Source: Marinibium conchae
Lineage (GTDB): Bacteria > Pseudomonadota > Gammaproteobacteria > Enterobacterales > Alteromonadaceae
NCBI RefSeq assembly: GCF_015595035.1
Contig: NZ_JADNRN010000001.1
Span: 310,001 to 374,000, forward strand
Direction: 5' to 3'
DNA length: 64,000 nucleotides
Below, piece by piece: positions 56,469-64,000 of this stretch. Numbering within the stretch: position 1 is the stretch's first letter; each line of letters starts with the position of its first letter. Under the pieces are notes generated by a model that saw only the letters and a program-made list of their open reading frames with translations, had not been told where the DNA came from and searched no databases. Made by a program: the position numbers and the translations under genes.

Positions 56469-57827
56469 ATGTCGACTTTGCTTACGAGTCACTTCTATGA
56501 ACGGCGCAGCGCCTTCATGGCTCAGTGTGAAAAAGATAGCATTTTTATTATTGCTGCGAACACTTTGCTTACCCGAAGCAACGACACCGAATATCCTTTT
56601 CGGCAAAACAGTGATTTTTGGTATCTGACCGGCTTTGGTGAACCCGACGCTTATTTGATACTTTCAAATCGAGAACTCAATGATATCAATGATGGCAAAA
56701 AGCAACTCACTGAAAATATAGCAAATCATAGTGCCTACATCTTCGTTCAACCAAGTGATGCACTAGCTGAAATTTGGCATGGCAGACGTTTGGGCGTCGA
56801 CCGAGCCAGTAAAGCTTTAATGGTCGACCAGGCTTTTAGCATTGATGACTTGGACGAACACTTACCCGATTTACTAGATGGACATAAACATCTCTATTAT
56901 TGTTTCGATACGTCGCCTGCTATAGAGGCGACAATACAGTTAGCTTTGAAGGAATGCAGGCAAGCACCCAAACAAAGTAAAACCGCACCAAACTCATTGC
57001 ATAACGCTCAAGAACTCTTGCATGCCATGCGCTTGATAAAGTCAGAAGAAGAGCTAGCTATCATGCAAAAAGCCGCTGATATTTCTAGTGAGGCTCATGC
57101 AAGAGCGATGAGTTTTAGTGCTGCAGGAAAGTTTGAATATCAACTAGAAGCTGAATTACATCACGAATTTGCCATGAGCGGGGCAAGATACCCAGCTTAC
57201 GGCACTATTGTTGGAAGCGGGGTAAACGCTTGTATACTGCATTACACCGAGAATAAAGACGAGCTCAAAGATGGAGACTTAGTGCTCATCGATGCCGGCT
57301 GTGAGCTTCAAGGTTATGCCGCTGATATTACACGTACTTTCCCAGTAAATGGAAAATTTAGCGACGTTCAGCGTAGTCTTTATCAACTGGTTCTTGATAG
57401 TCAATATGCCGCAATAAACGCCTTGCGCCCAGATGCAACAATATCTGAGGCAATGAAAATCTGTGTACGGGTATTGGTAGAGGGCTTAGTTGAATTAGGT
57501 ATCTTAAAGGGAGCAGTCGAAGCCAATATTGAAGCTGAAACTTGGCGTAGCTATTTTATGCATGGTTTAGGGCATTGGTTGGGTTTAGACGTTCACGATG
57601 TGGGTATTTACAAGGAAAACGGTCTTGATGTGCCGCTGCGTCCGGGCATGGTGATGACGGTAGAGCCCGGTTTATATTTCAGTGAAAATGCGGATGTGGA
57701 CGCTCGTTACAGAGGTATTGGGATTCGAATTGAAGATAACATTGTAATTACTGACACTGGCAACAGAGTACTTACCGATAAAGTGCCCAAAGAAATTGCG
57801 GGAATTGAAAAGTTAATGTCGAGTTAA
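56469..57827 (+). CDS. pepP: Xaa-Pro aminopeptidase P
   Basis: 452 residues from the ATG at 56469 (MSTLLTSHFYERRSAF), which matches the family N-terminus; a further ATG at 56424 would add 15 residues. Creatinase-like N-domain with TEYPFRQNSDFWYLTGFGEP. Metal ligands of the pita-bread fold: D275, D286, H369, E399 and E422, with HGLGHWLGLDVHD. It removes N-terminal residues preceding proline. An AAAGGA site lies upstream. ubiH starts 5 bases after its stop. Confidence 0.95.
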   Translation: MSTLLTSHFYERRSAFMAQCEKDSIFIIAANTLLTRSNDTEYPFRQNSDFWYLTGFGEPDAYLILSNRELNDINDGKKQLTENIANHSAYIFVQPSDALAEIWHGRRLGVDRASKALMVDQAFSIDDLDEHLPDLLDGHKHLYYCFDTSPAIEATIQLALKECRQAPKQSKTAPNSLHNAQELLHAMRLIKSEEELAIMQKAADISSEAHARAMSFSAAGKFEYQLEAELHHEFAMSGARYPAYGTIVGSGVNACILHYTENKDELKDGDLVLIDAGCELQGYAADITRTFPVNGKFSDVQRSLYQLVLDSQYAAINALRPDATISEAMKICVRVLVEGLVELGILKGAVEANIEAETWRSYFMHGLGHWLGLDVHDVGIYKENGLDVPLRPGMVMTVEPGLYFSENADVDARYRGIGIRIEDNIVITDTGNRVLTDKVPKEIAGIEKLMSS

Positions 57828-57832
57828 AAACT

Positions 57833-59245
57833 ATGGCGGGCTCACAGCAAAATGCAAAAAATAAAGACGTGTTGAGCGAGGAAGCATCAGATAGCAGTCT
57901 GCAACACTTCGATATCGTTATTGCAGGTGGTGGCATTGTTGGCTGCACTGCTGCCATTGCAATTGCCAATCATAGTGATTTTAGTGTTGCTGTGGTGGAA
58001 GCTTTCGACAGCCAGGATACAGCTAAAACAAATCCGCAAAACGACCATTCGATAAAGAACGCAAAAACTACTGAAAATACGGAACATCCGAGTTTCGATG
58101 CTCGCGTGGTTGCGCTGGCACAAGAATCTTACAAGCAATTAGCAAGCTTTGGGCTTAAGATGCACAAGCTAGCTTCTTGCCCAATTAAGCAGATACATGT
58201 GTCCGACCGCGGTCACATCGGCCAAGCGAGGCTCGACTTGCCTGAAGATTCTGCCCAAAGCATGGGGCATGTGCTCGCTCTTGCTGATTTGGGCAAGTTG
58301 CTTATGGAGCAAGTTAGCGAGTCGAAGATAAAATATTTCAGCCCTTACAAAATATCAGCGGTGTCCCGTCATAGAGATTATAGTGACCTATCTTTACTGG
58401 CAAATAACGAGAGCGTAGATACTAAGCTTAGCTTACGCACTAAGTTAGTTATTATCGCAGAGGGTGGAAATGCGCCCTCTTTGTCTTTTTTCAATCTGCA
58501 GCAACAAAGGACTGATTACCATCAGGTTGCTGTTATTGCCAATGTGATGAGTCAGTTGCCTCATCAAAATCGTGCCTTCGAACGCTTTACCGAGCAAGGT
58601 CCTATTGCGCTACTACCAATGTGTTCTCCGAATTCGGCTTTGTCAAACTCAGCAGACGCCAGCAAGTTGGCGGAAAGGCATGAAAGCAGTAGGCAAATGT
58701 CGTTGGTATGGACCTGTGATGAAAATATTGCTAAGTCCATATCGAGCCTCGATGAGCACGCTTTTCTTGCTAAGCTACAACGCCTATTCGGTGACAAGCT
58801 GGGGCGTTTTCAAGCAAGCTCGCCAAGGTACTCATATCCTCTTTGTTTGGTCCGCACACTGCCTTTTAGCACCCACCGAGTGATTTGTGTCGGAAATGCA
58901 GCTCAAGCATTGCATCCTATCGCTGGGCAAGGTTTTAATTTGGGTGTGCGTGATATAGCGGGTTTACTTAGCAGTATTAAACACGTTTTTGCTGAACAAC
59001 AAAGCAGAGATCCACAGCTGTCTGAAATACCAATGGATCCAGGTAGTTTTGAATTAACTCAAGATTATAAAGTACGAAGAACTAGTGATAAAAACGCAGT
59101 TGTGATGGCAACTGATAGCCTGGTGCGCTTATTTTCAAATACTTATGCTCCCACGGTCGGTGGCCGCAATATGGGTTTAATAGCATTGAACCACGCTCCA
59201 ACAGTTAAAGATGACTTAGTCGCATTTGCTATGGGCAAACGCTAG
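57833..59245 (+). CDS. ubiH: 2-octaprenyl-6-methoxyphenol hydroxylase type monooxygenase UbiH
   Basis: 470 residues, longer than E. coli UbiH (392). FAD-binding GGGIVGCTAAIAIA near 32, the FDARVVALAQES motif, HVLALADLGKLL, and the second FAD motif VICVGNAAQALHPIAGQGFNLGVRDIAGL. The extra length is mostly two polar insertions: about residues 60-82 (NPQNDHSIKNAKTTENTEHP) and about 264-283 (SALSNSADASKLAERHESSR). It hydroxylates a ring position in ubiquinone synthesis. Order pepP-ubiH-ubiI is conserved. Confidence 0.9.
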   Translation: MAGSQQNAKNKDVLSEEASDSSLQHFDIVIAGGGIVGCTAAIAIANHSDFSVAVVEAFDSQDTAKTNPQNDHSIKNAKTTENTEHPSFDARVVALAQESYKQLASFGLKMHKLASCPIKQIHVSDRGHIGQARLDLPEDSAQSMGHVLALADLGKLLMEQVSESKIKYFSPYKISAVSRHRDYSDLSLLANNESVDTKLSLRTKLVIIAEGGNAPSLSFFNLQQQRTDYHQVAVIANVMSQLPHQNRAFERFTEQGPIALLPMCSPNSALSNSADASKLAERHESSRQMSLVWTCDENIAKSISSLDEHAFLAKLQRLFGDKLGRFQASSPRYSYPLCLVRTLPFSTHRVICVGNAAQALHPIAGQGFNLGVRDIAGLLSSIKHVFAEQQSRDPQLSEIPMDPGSFELTQDYKVRRTSDKNAVVMATDSLVRLFSNTYAPTVGGRNMGLIALNHAPTVKDDLVAFAMGKR

Positions 59246-59281
59246 AGTCAAAAATAAATGAAACAACAGAAAGGACGATAA

Positions 59282-60484
59282 ATGGCTGTTATCAATAGCG
59301 ATGTCACAATAGTTGGTGCAGGAATCGCTGGTCAAACACTTGCGTTAGCTTTAGCGCAGCAAGATTTTTCGGTTGTTGTCATTGATGCAAATAGGGTTGA
59401 GCAGCCGCTCACCGATAGTTTCTCTGCACGCGTGAGTGCCTTGAGTAAAGCTAGCGAACAAATATTTAAAAACTTGGGCGTATGGCCACATATTCGACGG
59501 GCACAGCCTTACACTGGAATGCAAGTATGGGAAGACCAAGCTTTCGGAAAAATTGCGTTTAGTGCGATTGAGTCGAATTTAGATAATTTGGGCCATATTG
59601 TTGAGAACAGTTGCATCACAAATGCATTATTCGAGGCCGGCCAGTCACAACGTTCTCTGCAAGTTTTGCAGCAGCAAAAGATCATGAGCGTCAATAAAGG
59701 CGAAGGTCAGCATTTCGTTAACTTAGATAATGGCGACATGCTAGCCAGTAAGCTAATTGTTGGTGCTGATGGTGGTGCTTCATTTGTTCGCAAAATAGCC
59801 GAGTTTGCCACCACCTTTTGGGATTACGACCACATTGCTATTGTCGCTAATGTGCGCACGGAAAATGCACACGATTTGATTGCTAGACAAGCATTTACAC
59901 CAACAGGGCCTCTCGCCTTTTTGCCGATGTCAGAGGCGAACACCTGTTCCATCGTGTGGTCGCAGGATACTGACGAAGCACTGCGACTACTTGAGCTGAG
60001 TGATGCCGAGTTCTGCAAGGCCTTGCAAGTCGCCATTGACAATCAACTCGGACACTGTGAACTGCTGACTCAGCGATACTCTTACCCACTTAAAATGCAA
60101 TATGCTCAACAATGGTTAAGCGACGGCATCGTGTTAGTGGGTGATGCTGCCCACACCATTCATCCTTTGGCGGGGCAGGGCGCAAACTTGGGGCTGCTCG
60201 ATGTTGCTTCCTTAGTCGAGGTGCTTGTTGATGCGAGAGCAAAGGGAGCTGATATTCATAGCGCCAAGTCTTTACGTGCCTATGAACGCTGGCGTAAAAC
60301 GGAAGCACTAAAAGTGGTCGCTACTATGGAAGGCTTCAAGCGTCTCTTCAGTGGTAATTTCGCGCCTGTAAAATTAGCTCGTAACTTGGGTTTGGCCGGT
60401 GCAAACAATCTACAACCGGTGAAGAAATTCTTTATCCAACAGGCCACAGGCAGTGCAGGGAAGTTACCCAAACTAGCAAAGTAA
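59282..60484 (+). CDS. ubiI: Ubiquinone ring hydroxylase, UbiI/VisC family
   Basis: 400 residues, the standard size. FAD motif VTIVGAGIAGQTLALALAQ, SARVSALSKASEQIFKNLG, MQVWEDQAFGKIAF, LGHIVENSCI, GADGGASFVRK, and VLVGDAAHTIHPLAGQGANLGLLDVASL. These match the UbiI/UbiF side of the family. UbiI hydroxylates C5 of the ring; UbiF (C6) cannot be excluded by sequence alone, but the place after ubiH favours UbiI. It ends just before the repeat array. Confidence 0.88.
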   Translation: MAVINSDVTIVGAGIAGQTLALALAQQDFSVVVIDANRVEQPLTDSFSARVSALSKASEQIFKNLGVWPHIRRAQPYTGMQVWEDQAFGKIAFSAIESNLDNLGHIVENSCITNALFEAGQSQRSLQVLQQQKIMSVNKGEGQHFVNLDNGDMLASKLIVGADGGASFVRKIAEFATTFWDYDHIAIVANVRTENAHDLIARQAFTPTGPLAFLPMSEANTCSIVWSQDTDEALRLLELSDAEFCKALQVAIDNQLGHCELLTQRYSYPLKMQYAQQWLSDGIVLVGDAAHTIHPLAGQGANLGLLDVASLVEVLVDARAKGADIHSAKSLRAYERWRKTEALKVVATMEGFKRLFSGNFAPVKLARNLGLAGANNLQPVKKFFIQQATGSAGKLPKLAK

Positions 60485-60493
60485 GCATGATGC

Positions 60494-60735
60494 CCGTCAC
60501 ACCAGCCGTCAACCGTCATACCAGCCGTCAACCGTCATACCAGCCGTTCTCCGTCATACCATCTGTTATCCGTCATACCAGCGAAGGCTGGTATCTAAGA
60601 TTCTTGCCTGCGCAAGAATGACAAGCCCACCGTCACACCAGCCGCCATTGGTCATACCAGCCGCCATTGGTCATACCAGCCGCTATCAGTCACACCATAG
60701 GTTCTCCGTCATACCAGCGAAGGCTGGTATCTAAA
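60494..60735. repeat. 19-bp tandem repeats fused to a REP-like palindrome, two blocks
   Basis: CCGTCAYACCAGC-type units begin at 60494, 60513, 60532, 60551 and 60570, then again at 60630, 60649, 60668, 60687 and 60706: an exact 19-base period in both runs. Each run ends in a full hairpin, ATACCAGC-GAAG-GCTGGTAT, at about 60575-60595 and 60711-60731. Between the runs is a second palindrome, ATTCTTGC-CTGC-GCAAGAAT (60600-60619), ending ATGAC, which completes a REP-like GTCAT...ATGAC element. It is non-coding and fills most of the 330-base spacer; no other feature was seen there. Confidence 0.9.
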
Positions 60736-60814
60736 GATTTTACTTACAAAGTGAGCATTTTATTTCTTAAAACGTATACTGTATTCAGGAATTAATAACA
60801 ACAAAGGGCTCAGC

Positions 60815-63238
60815 ATGGACTTTCCTAAAACCTTACTATTTACTTGTGTGGTAAATGCATTAGCGTTGTCAACATCTGGAGCAGTATATGCTCAGGATGT
60901 GCCTATTATTAAACCCGGCGCGCCAGGCGAAGCATCACAAACACTGAATAAAGATCAAGCAATTAATATTGCTAATACCAGTTTTACCAAAGCCGATGTT
61001 GCCTTCATGCAGCATATGATCCCGCATCATGCACAGGCGGTTGAAATGGGTGTGCTTGTAAGTGAGCGAACAAACAACCCAGAAATTATCGAAATAGCGG
61101 GGCGAATTGAAAAGTCTCAAGCAGATGAAATCAAGTTTATGCAAGATTGGCTGAGTCAGCGCGGTCAGCCACTGGAATCAATGCACTTTAAGCACATGGA
61201 TCCTAGTGAAATGGGTATGGCGACACCAGCGCAAATGCAGGCGTTAGCAGCTGCTAAGGGCGTTGATTTTGACCGCTTGTTTTTGCAGCTTATGATCCCT
61301 CATCATGAAGGTGCGGTGGACATGGTCGACGATCTCTTAGACACCACCGGTGCGGCTTATGATCCTATCTTATTTAATTTTATTAACGACATAGTTGCTG
61401 ATCAAAATGCCGAGATCGATCAAATGAATGCCATGCTAGCAGTGCTTTCTAATGATCCTCGTGCCGACCTAGCAGCCGGCTTTCGTGATGCCGAAGAGGT
61501 CAGTCTGCATTTATCCTTAGTGGCAACATTACCGAAGCCCAATGGTTTCTTTGACCCTGAAAACCCTTCAAACATCCCTCCTAAAAAGCCTAAGGGTGAG
61601 GATGATTCAAAAGAGTCAGACAACGAAGAGCTTGATGGCGCAGACGCGAAAACAAATTACAGCGAACGTTGGCCACTATTGAGTTTCTGGAATACCGACA
61701 TGGCATTTTCAGACAACATTCTGATCGCTGGGAATTACCATGGTTTTAATATTTATGACATTAGCCAAGGCGATGCGCCAACGCTAATGAGTTCAATTGT
61801 ATGCCCGGGTGGGCAAGGCGATGTGTCTATCGTTGACGACATTCTCATTATGTCGGTTGAGCAAACTCGCGGAAGAATTGACTGTGGTTTGCAAGGTGTA
61901 AACGAAGATATTAGCGATGAACGTTTTCGAGGCCTACGTATTTTCGACATCAGTGATTTGACTCGGCCAACTCAAGTTGGCTTGGTGCAAACGTGCCGAG
62001 GCTCTCATACTCACTCTATAGTAAGTGCTGATGATGAAAAAATAGTGGTATATAACTCCGGTACTGCTGGCGTAAGAGACCGAGAAGAACTCGATGGTTG
62101 CATCGGTGAAGTGCCAGGCGATGAGCGAACTGCTTTATTTAGAATTGATGTTGTTGAAATTCCCCTTGCTGATCCAAGCAAATCAAGAATTACCTCTAGT
62201 CCAGCGGTATTTGCCGACGATGAAGGGCGTGTTGCTGGTTTGTGGTTGGGCGGCGATCATGGTGACGGTACTCAAAGTACAAGGCGCACCGATGAATGCC
62301 ACGACATCACGGTTTTTCCATCTTTAAATCTCGCTGCGGGTGCCTGTTCAGGGAATGGCATTTTGATGGATATCAGCGACCCATATCATCCTAAACGTAT
62401 CGACCAAGTAAAAGACATTGGTTTTGCCTATTGGCACTCCGCTACTTTCAATAATGATGGCGACAAAGTGATATTTACCGACGAATGGGGTGGCGGAACA
62501 CAGCCTCGCTGCCGTCCTTCTGACCCAATGACTTGGGGTGCTAACGCATTATATTCGATTAACAATGGCAAGTTCGAGTTTGAGAGCTATTACAAAATTC
62601 CTGCGCCACAAAGCGATGTTGAAAATTGCGTAGCCCATAACGGTTCAGTGGTTCCCGTGCCTGGCAGAGATATTTTTGCGCAAGCTTGGTATCAAGGCGG
62701 CTTGTCGTTAATGGATTTCACTGACATTGGCGAACCTCAAGAAATTGCTTATTTTGATCGTGGGCCAATTTATGAAAATCGCCTAGTGATTGGTGGTTAT
62801 TGGTCGACGTATTGGTATAAAGGAAGAATTTACGGCACGGAAATTATTCGCGGTTTAGATGTGTTTGAGCTCCAAGCAAGTGAATTTTTGAGCGAGAACG
62901 AAATTGCCGCAGCCAAATTGGCTGACATGGGTAATGCCTTCAACCCACAGCAACAGTTCCCCGTGACTTGGCCTGCTGTGCCTGTTGTAGCGATGGCTTA
63001 TTTGGACCAACTTAGCCGTGAGGGTGCGCTGGATGAGACAGTCATTAAATCCATGATGGAGACGCTAACTGAAGCCAACAAAGCACTTGAAAATAAGCGT
63101 GAGGATAAGTCACTTGCTCAGACACTTAAAGCGCATGCTAGCAAGCTCGCATTAAGTGCAAATGCTTCAGAGAATAATGAGAAGCGTTTAGGGGACTTAA
63201 AAACTACGCTCGCAGGCATTGCTGAATCACTTATGTAA
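60815..63238 (+). CDS. Secreted DUF305 and LVIVD-repeat fusion protein
   Basis: 807 residues with signal peptide ending VYA-QD near 26. Residues about 57-210 are a DUF305 (ferritin-like, four-helix) domain with two copies of the metal-binding signature: MQHMIPHHAQAVEM and LQLMIPHHEGAVDM. An acidic Pro/Lys/Asp linker (about 245-285) follows, then a long LVIVD-type beta-propeller with NIYDIS, LRIFDISDLTRPTQVG, ILMDISDPYHPKRI, LSLMDFTDIGEPQEI and GLDVFELQ blades. The last 100 residues form charged helices of the FIMAH kind. A periplasmic or secreted metal-binding role is inferred; the family has no firm function. Confidence 0.88.
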   Translation: MDFPKTLLFTCVVNALALSTSGAVYAQDVPIIKPGAPGEASQTLNKDQAINIANTSFTKADVAFMQHMIPHHAQAVEMGVLVSERTNNPEIIEIAGRIEKSQADEIKFMQDWLSQRGQPLESMHFKHMDPSEMGMATPAQMQALAAAKGVDFDRLFLQLMIPHHEGAVDMVDDLLDTTGAAYDPILFNFINDIVADQNAEIDQMNAMLAVLSNDPRADLAAGFRDAEEVSLHLSLVATLPKPNGFFDPENPSNIPPKKPKGEDDSKESDNEELDGADAKTNYSERWPLLSFWNTDMAFSDNILIAGNYHGFNIYDISQGDAPTLMSSIVCPGGQGDVSIVDDILIMSVEQTRGRIDCGLQGVNEDISDERFRGLRIFDISDLTRPTQVGLVQTCRGSHTHSIVSADDEKIVVYNSGTAGVRDREELDGCIGEVPGDERTALFRIDVVEIPLADPSKSRITSSPAVFADDEGRVAGLWLGGDHGDGTQSTRRTDECHDITVFPSLNLAAGACSGNGILMDISDPYHPKRIDQVKDIGFAYWHSATFNNDGDKVIFTDEWGGGTQPRCRPSDPMTWGANALYSINNGKFEFESYYKIPAPQSDVENCVAHNGSVVPVPGRDIFAQAWYQGGLSLMDFTDIGEPQEIAYFDRGPIYENRLVIGGYWSTYWYKGRIYGTEIIRGLDVFELQASEFLSENEIAAAKLADMGNAFNPQQQFPVTWPAVPVVAMAYLDQLSREGALDETVIKSMMETLTEANKALENKREDKSLAQTLKAHASKLALSANASENNEKRLGDLKTTLAGIAESLM

Positions 63239-63264
63239 TGTACCAAGCTTAAGTGTTACTAGCT

Positions 63265-63290
63265 AAGCCCCTGTTATATTTCAGGGGCTT
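63265..63290. terminator. Hairpin between converging genes
   Basis: AAGCCCCTG and CAGGGGCTT with an 8-base loop. It overlaps the stop end of the transporter gene. No T-run on the plus strand, so efficiency is uncertain. Confidence 0.45.
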
Positions 63291-63999
63291 CTCGCATAAA
63301 CATAGCGACCTTTCCCATTGCCACAGCATTGCCGAACAACACAATTATGACGCCCAATGCCGATACTAAGGTCCATTGATAAGCCTCAAAGAGGGTAGAT
63401 ATTGCTAAGGCAACAATGGGGTAAATCAGCACCACATAAGCGGCTTTGTCAGAGCCAATTTGCTGTAATAATTTCATGTAGGCGCCAAAAGCTAGCACCG
63501 AACCGAATAAAGCAAGATAAACCAAGGCATAATAGAAATTAGGCTCTTTGGGTAAGCTGAAGCTCGCTCCGCTAAAAAGTGCGAAACCGTAGGTGAAAAT
63601 CAAACTGTAACTCATCGCCCAAAAGTTCATTTGAATAACAGGTGTGCCAGCGTCGAGTATCTTCTCTGATACCACATTGCCCAGCCCTGCACTCAGGAAG
63701 GATGCCGAGGCAAACAACAGACCCATCACTAAGCCTTCATTCATGTCCATATTTTTGAATTCAGGAATGAAGATCAAAAATATGCCTAGCAGGCCGAAGC
63801 TAGCGCCAACGATCACTTCAAAACGCATTGGCTTGCCGAGCATAATACGGCGAAGCACCACATTGATATAGATAATCGTTGAGCTGAGTAAAGCCAAAAG
63901 TGCACTAATAATATGATGTTGCGCGGCATATAAAAAAGTATAGTCGAGGGTGTAAAACAACAATCCAACCAAAACAAGTTGTTTATGCGTTTGCAGTGA
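63274..63999 (-). CDS. EamA (DMT) family transporter, C-terminal part (cut by window end)
   Basis: The frame is open to the last base, so the N-terminal part lies outside. About seven hydrophobic segments are visible, including the second EamA repeat with YLALFGSVLAFGAYMKLLQQIG, then PIVALAISTLFEAYQWTLVSALGVIIVLFGN, the characteristic drug/metabolite transporter C-terminal half. Members export amino acids, metabolites or drugs; the substrate cannot be told. Convergent with the DUF305 gene. Confidence 0.85.
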   Translation of the reverse strand, partial: SLQTHKQLVLVGLLFYTLDYTFLYAAQHHIISALLALLSSTIIYINVVLRRIMLGKPMRFEVIVGASFGLLGIFLIFIPEFKNMDMNEGLVMGLLFASASFLSAGLGNVVSEKILDAGTPVIQMNFWAMSYSLIFTYGFALFSGASFSLPKEPNFYYALVYLALFGSVLAFGAYMKLLQQIGSDKAAYVVLIYPIVALAISTLFEAYQWTLVSALGVIIVLFGNAVAMGKVAMFMREAPEI

Positions 64000-64000
64000 T

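Noticed and set aside
60494-60735. Possible CRISPR array
   Set aside because: Units repeat every 19 bases with only 6-7 variable bases and no unique spacers of 30 or more; no cas gene is in the window. It fits a REP-derived tandem repeat.
1-64000. Mobile elements, tRNA or rRNA genes
   Set aside because: No transposase, integrase, target-site duplication, cloverleaf or rRNA segment was found on either strand.

Overview
The window is a chromosomal segment of a Gram-negative gammaproteobacterium, most likely a marine Alteromonadales-type organism. This rests on gene order, moderate-to-low GC and protein sequence; no rRNA or tRNA is present to fix the species. Evidence includes the complete division and cell-wall (dcw) cluster running into lpxC and secA, the yacG-zapD-coaE-pilD-pilC-pilA block, the nadC/ampE-pdhR-aceEF-lpd block, and the serA-rpiA-fau-6S RNA-ygfB-pepP-ubiH-ubiI block. 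Almost everything is core genome. There is no insertion sequence, prophage, CRISPR array or defence island.

Layout: (1) 1-3194: tail of an alpha/beta hydrolase, an M19 dipeptidase lipoprotein facing it, and a SapC-family gene with its own terminator. (2) 3195-20359: the tightly overlapping dcw operon mraZ-rsmH-ftsL-ftsI-murE-murF-mraY-murD-ftsW-murG-murC-ddl-ftsQ-ftsA-ftsZ, led by a promoter with three 10-bp-spaced MraZ boxes. (3) 20447-25803: lpxC with its own promoter, an M23 peptidase, secA and mutT. (4) 25844-31028: an RND efflux pump operon divergent from a TetR regulator, with three perfect palindromes between them. (5) 31080-37668 (minus): aspartoacylase-like gene, yacG, zapD, coaE, pilD, pilC, pilA and nadC. 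pilB is not in its usual place. (6) 37876-45868: ampE (no ampD beside it), pdhR with an autoregulatory box, then aceE, aceF and lpd. (7) 46187-50538: DUF1289, HDOD, two tandem DUF481 outer-membrane-type proteins, and a tryptophan 2,3-dioxygenase divergent from an Lrp-type regulator. (8) 50660-55634 (minus): serA, rpiA, fau, a nucleoside hydrolase, ribokinase and a 6S RNA gene read from structure. (9) 55774-60484: ygfB, pepP, ubiH and ubiI. (10) 60494-60735: a 19-bp tandem repeat array fused to a REP-like palindrome. (11) 60815-63238: a secreted DUF305-LVIVD fusion. (12) 63274-end: a truncated EamA transporter.

Working together: the dcw genes make lipid II, flip and polymerise it at the septum, and build the FtsZ ring; ZapD and the M23 peptidase are accessory parts. 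The PDH operon is controlled by pyruvate through PdhR. Nucleoside hydrolase, ribokinase and RpiA form a compact route from nucleosides to pentose-phosphate intermediates, placed directly behind the 6S RNA. The least ordinary items are the 6S RNA/ribose-salvage arrangement, the 19-bp repeat element, the palindromes at the RND/TetR locus, the terminator-like leader of pilA and the DUF305-LVIVD fusion. I found no convincing wholly new multi-gene system.
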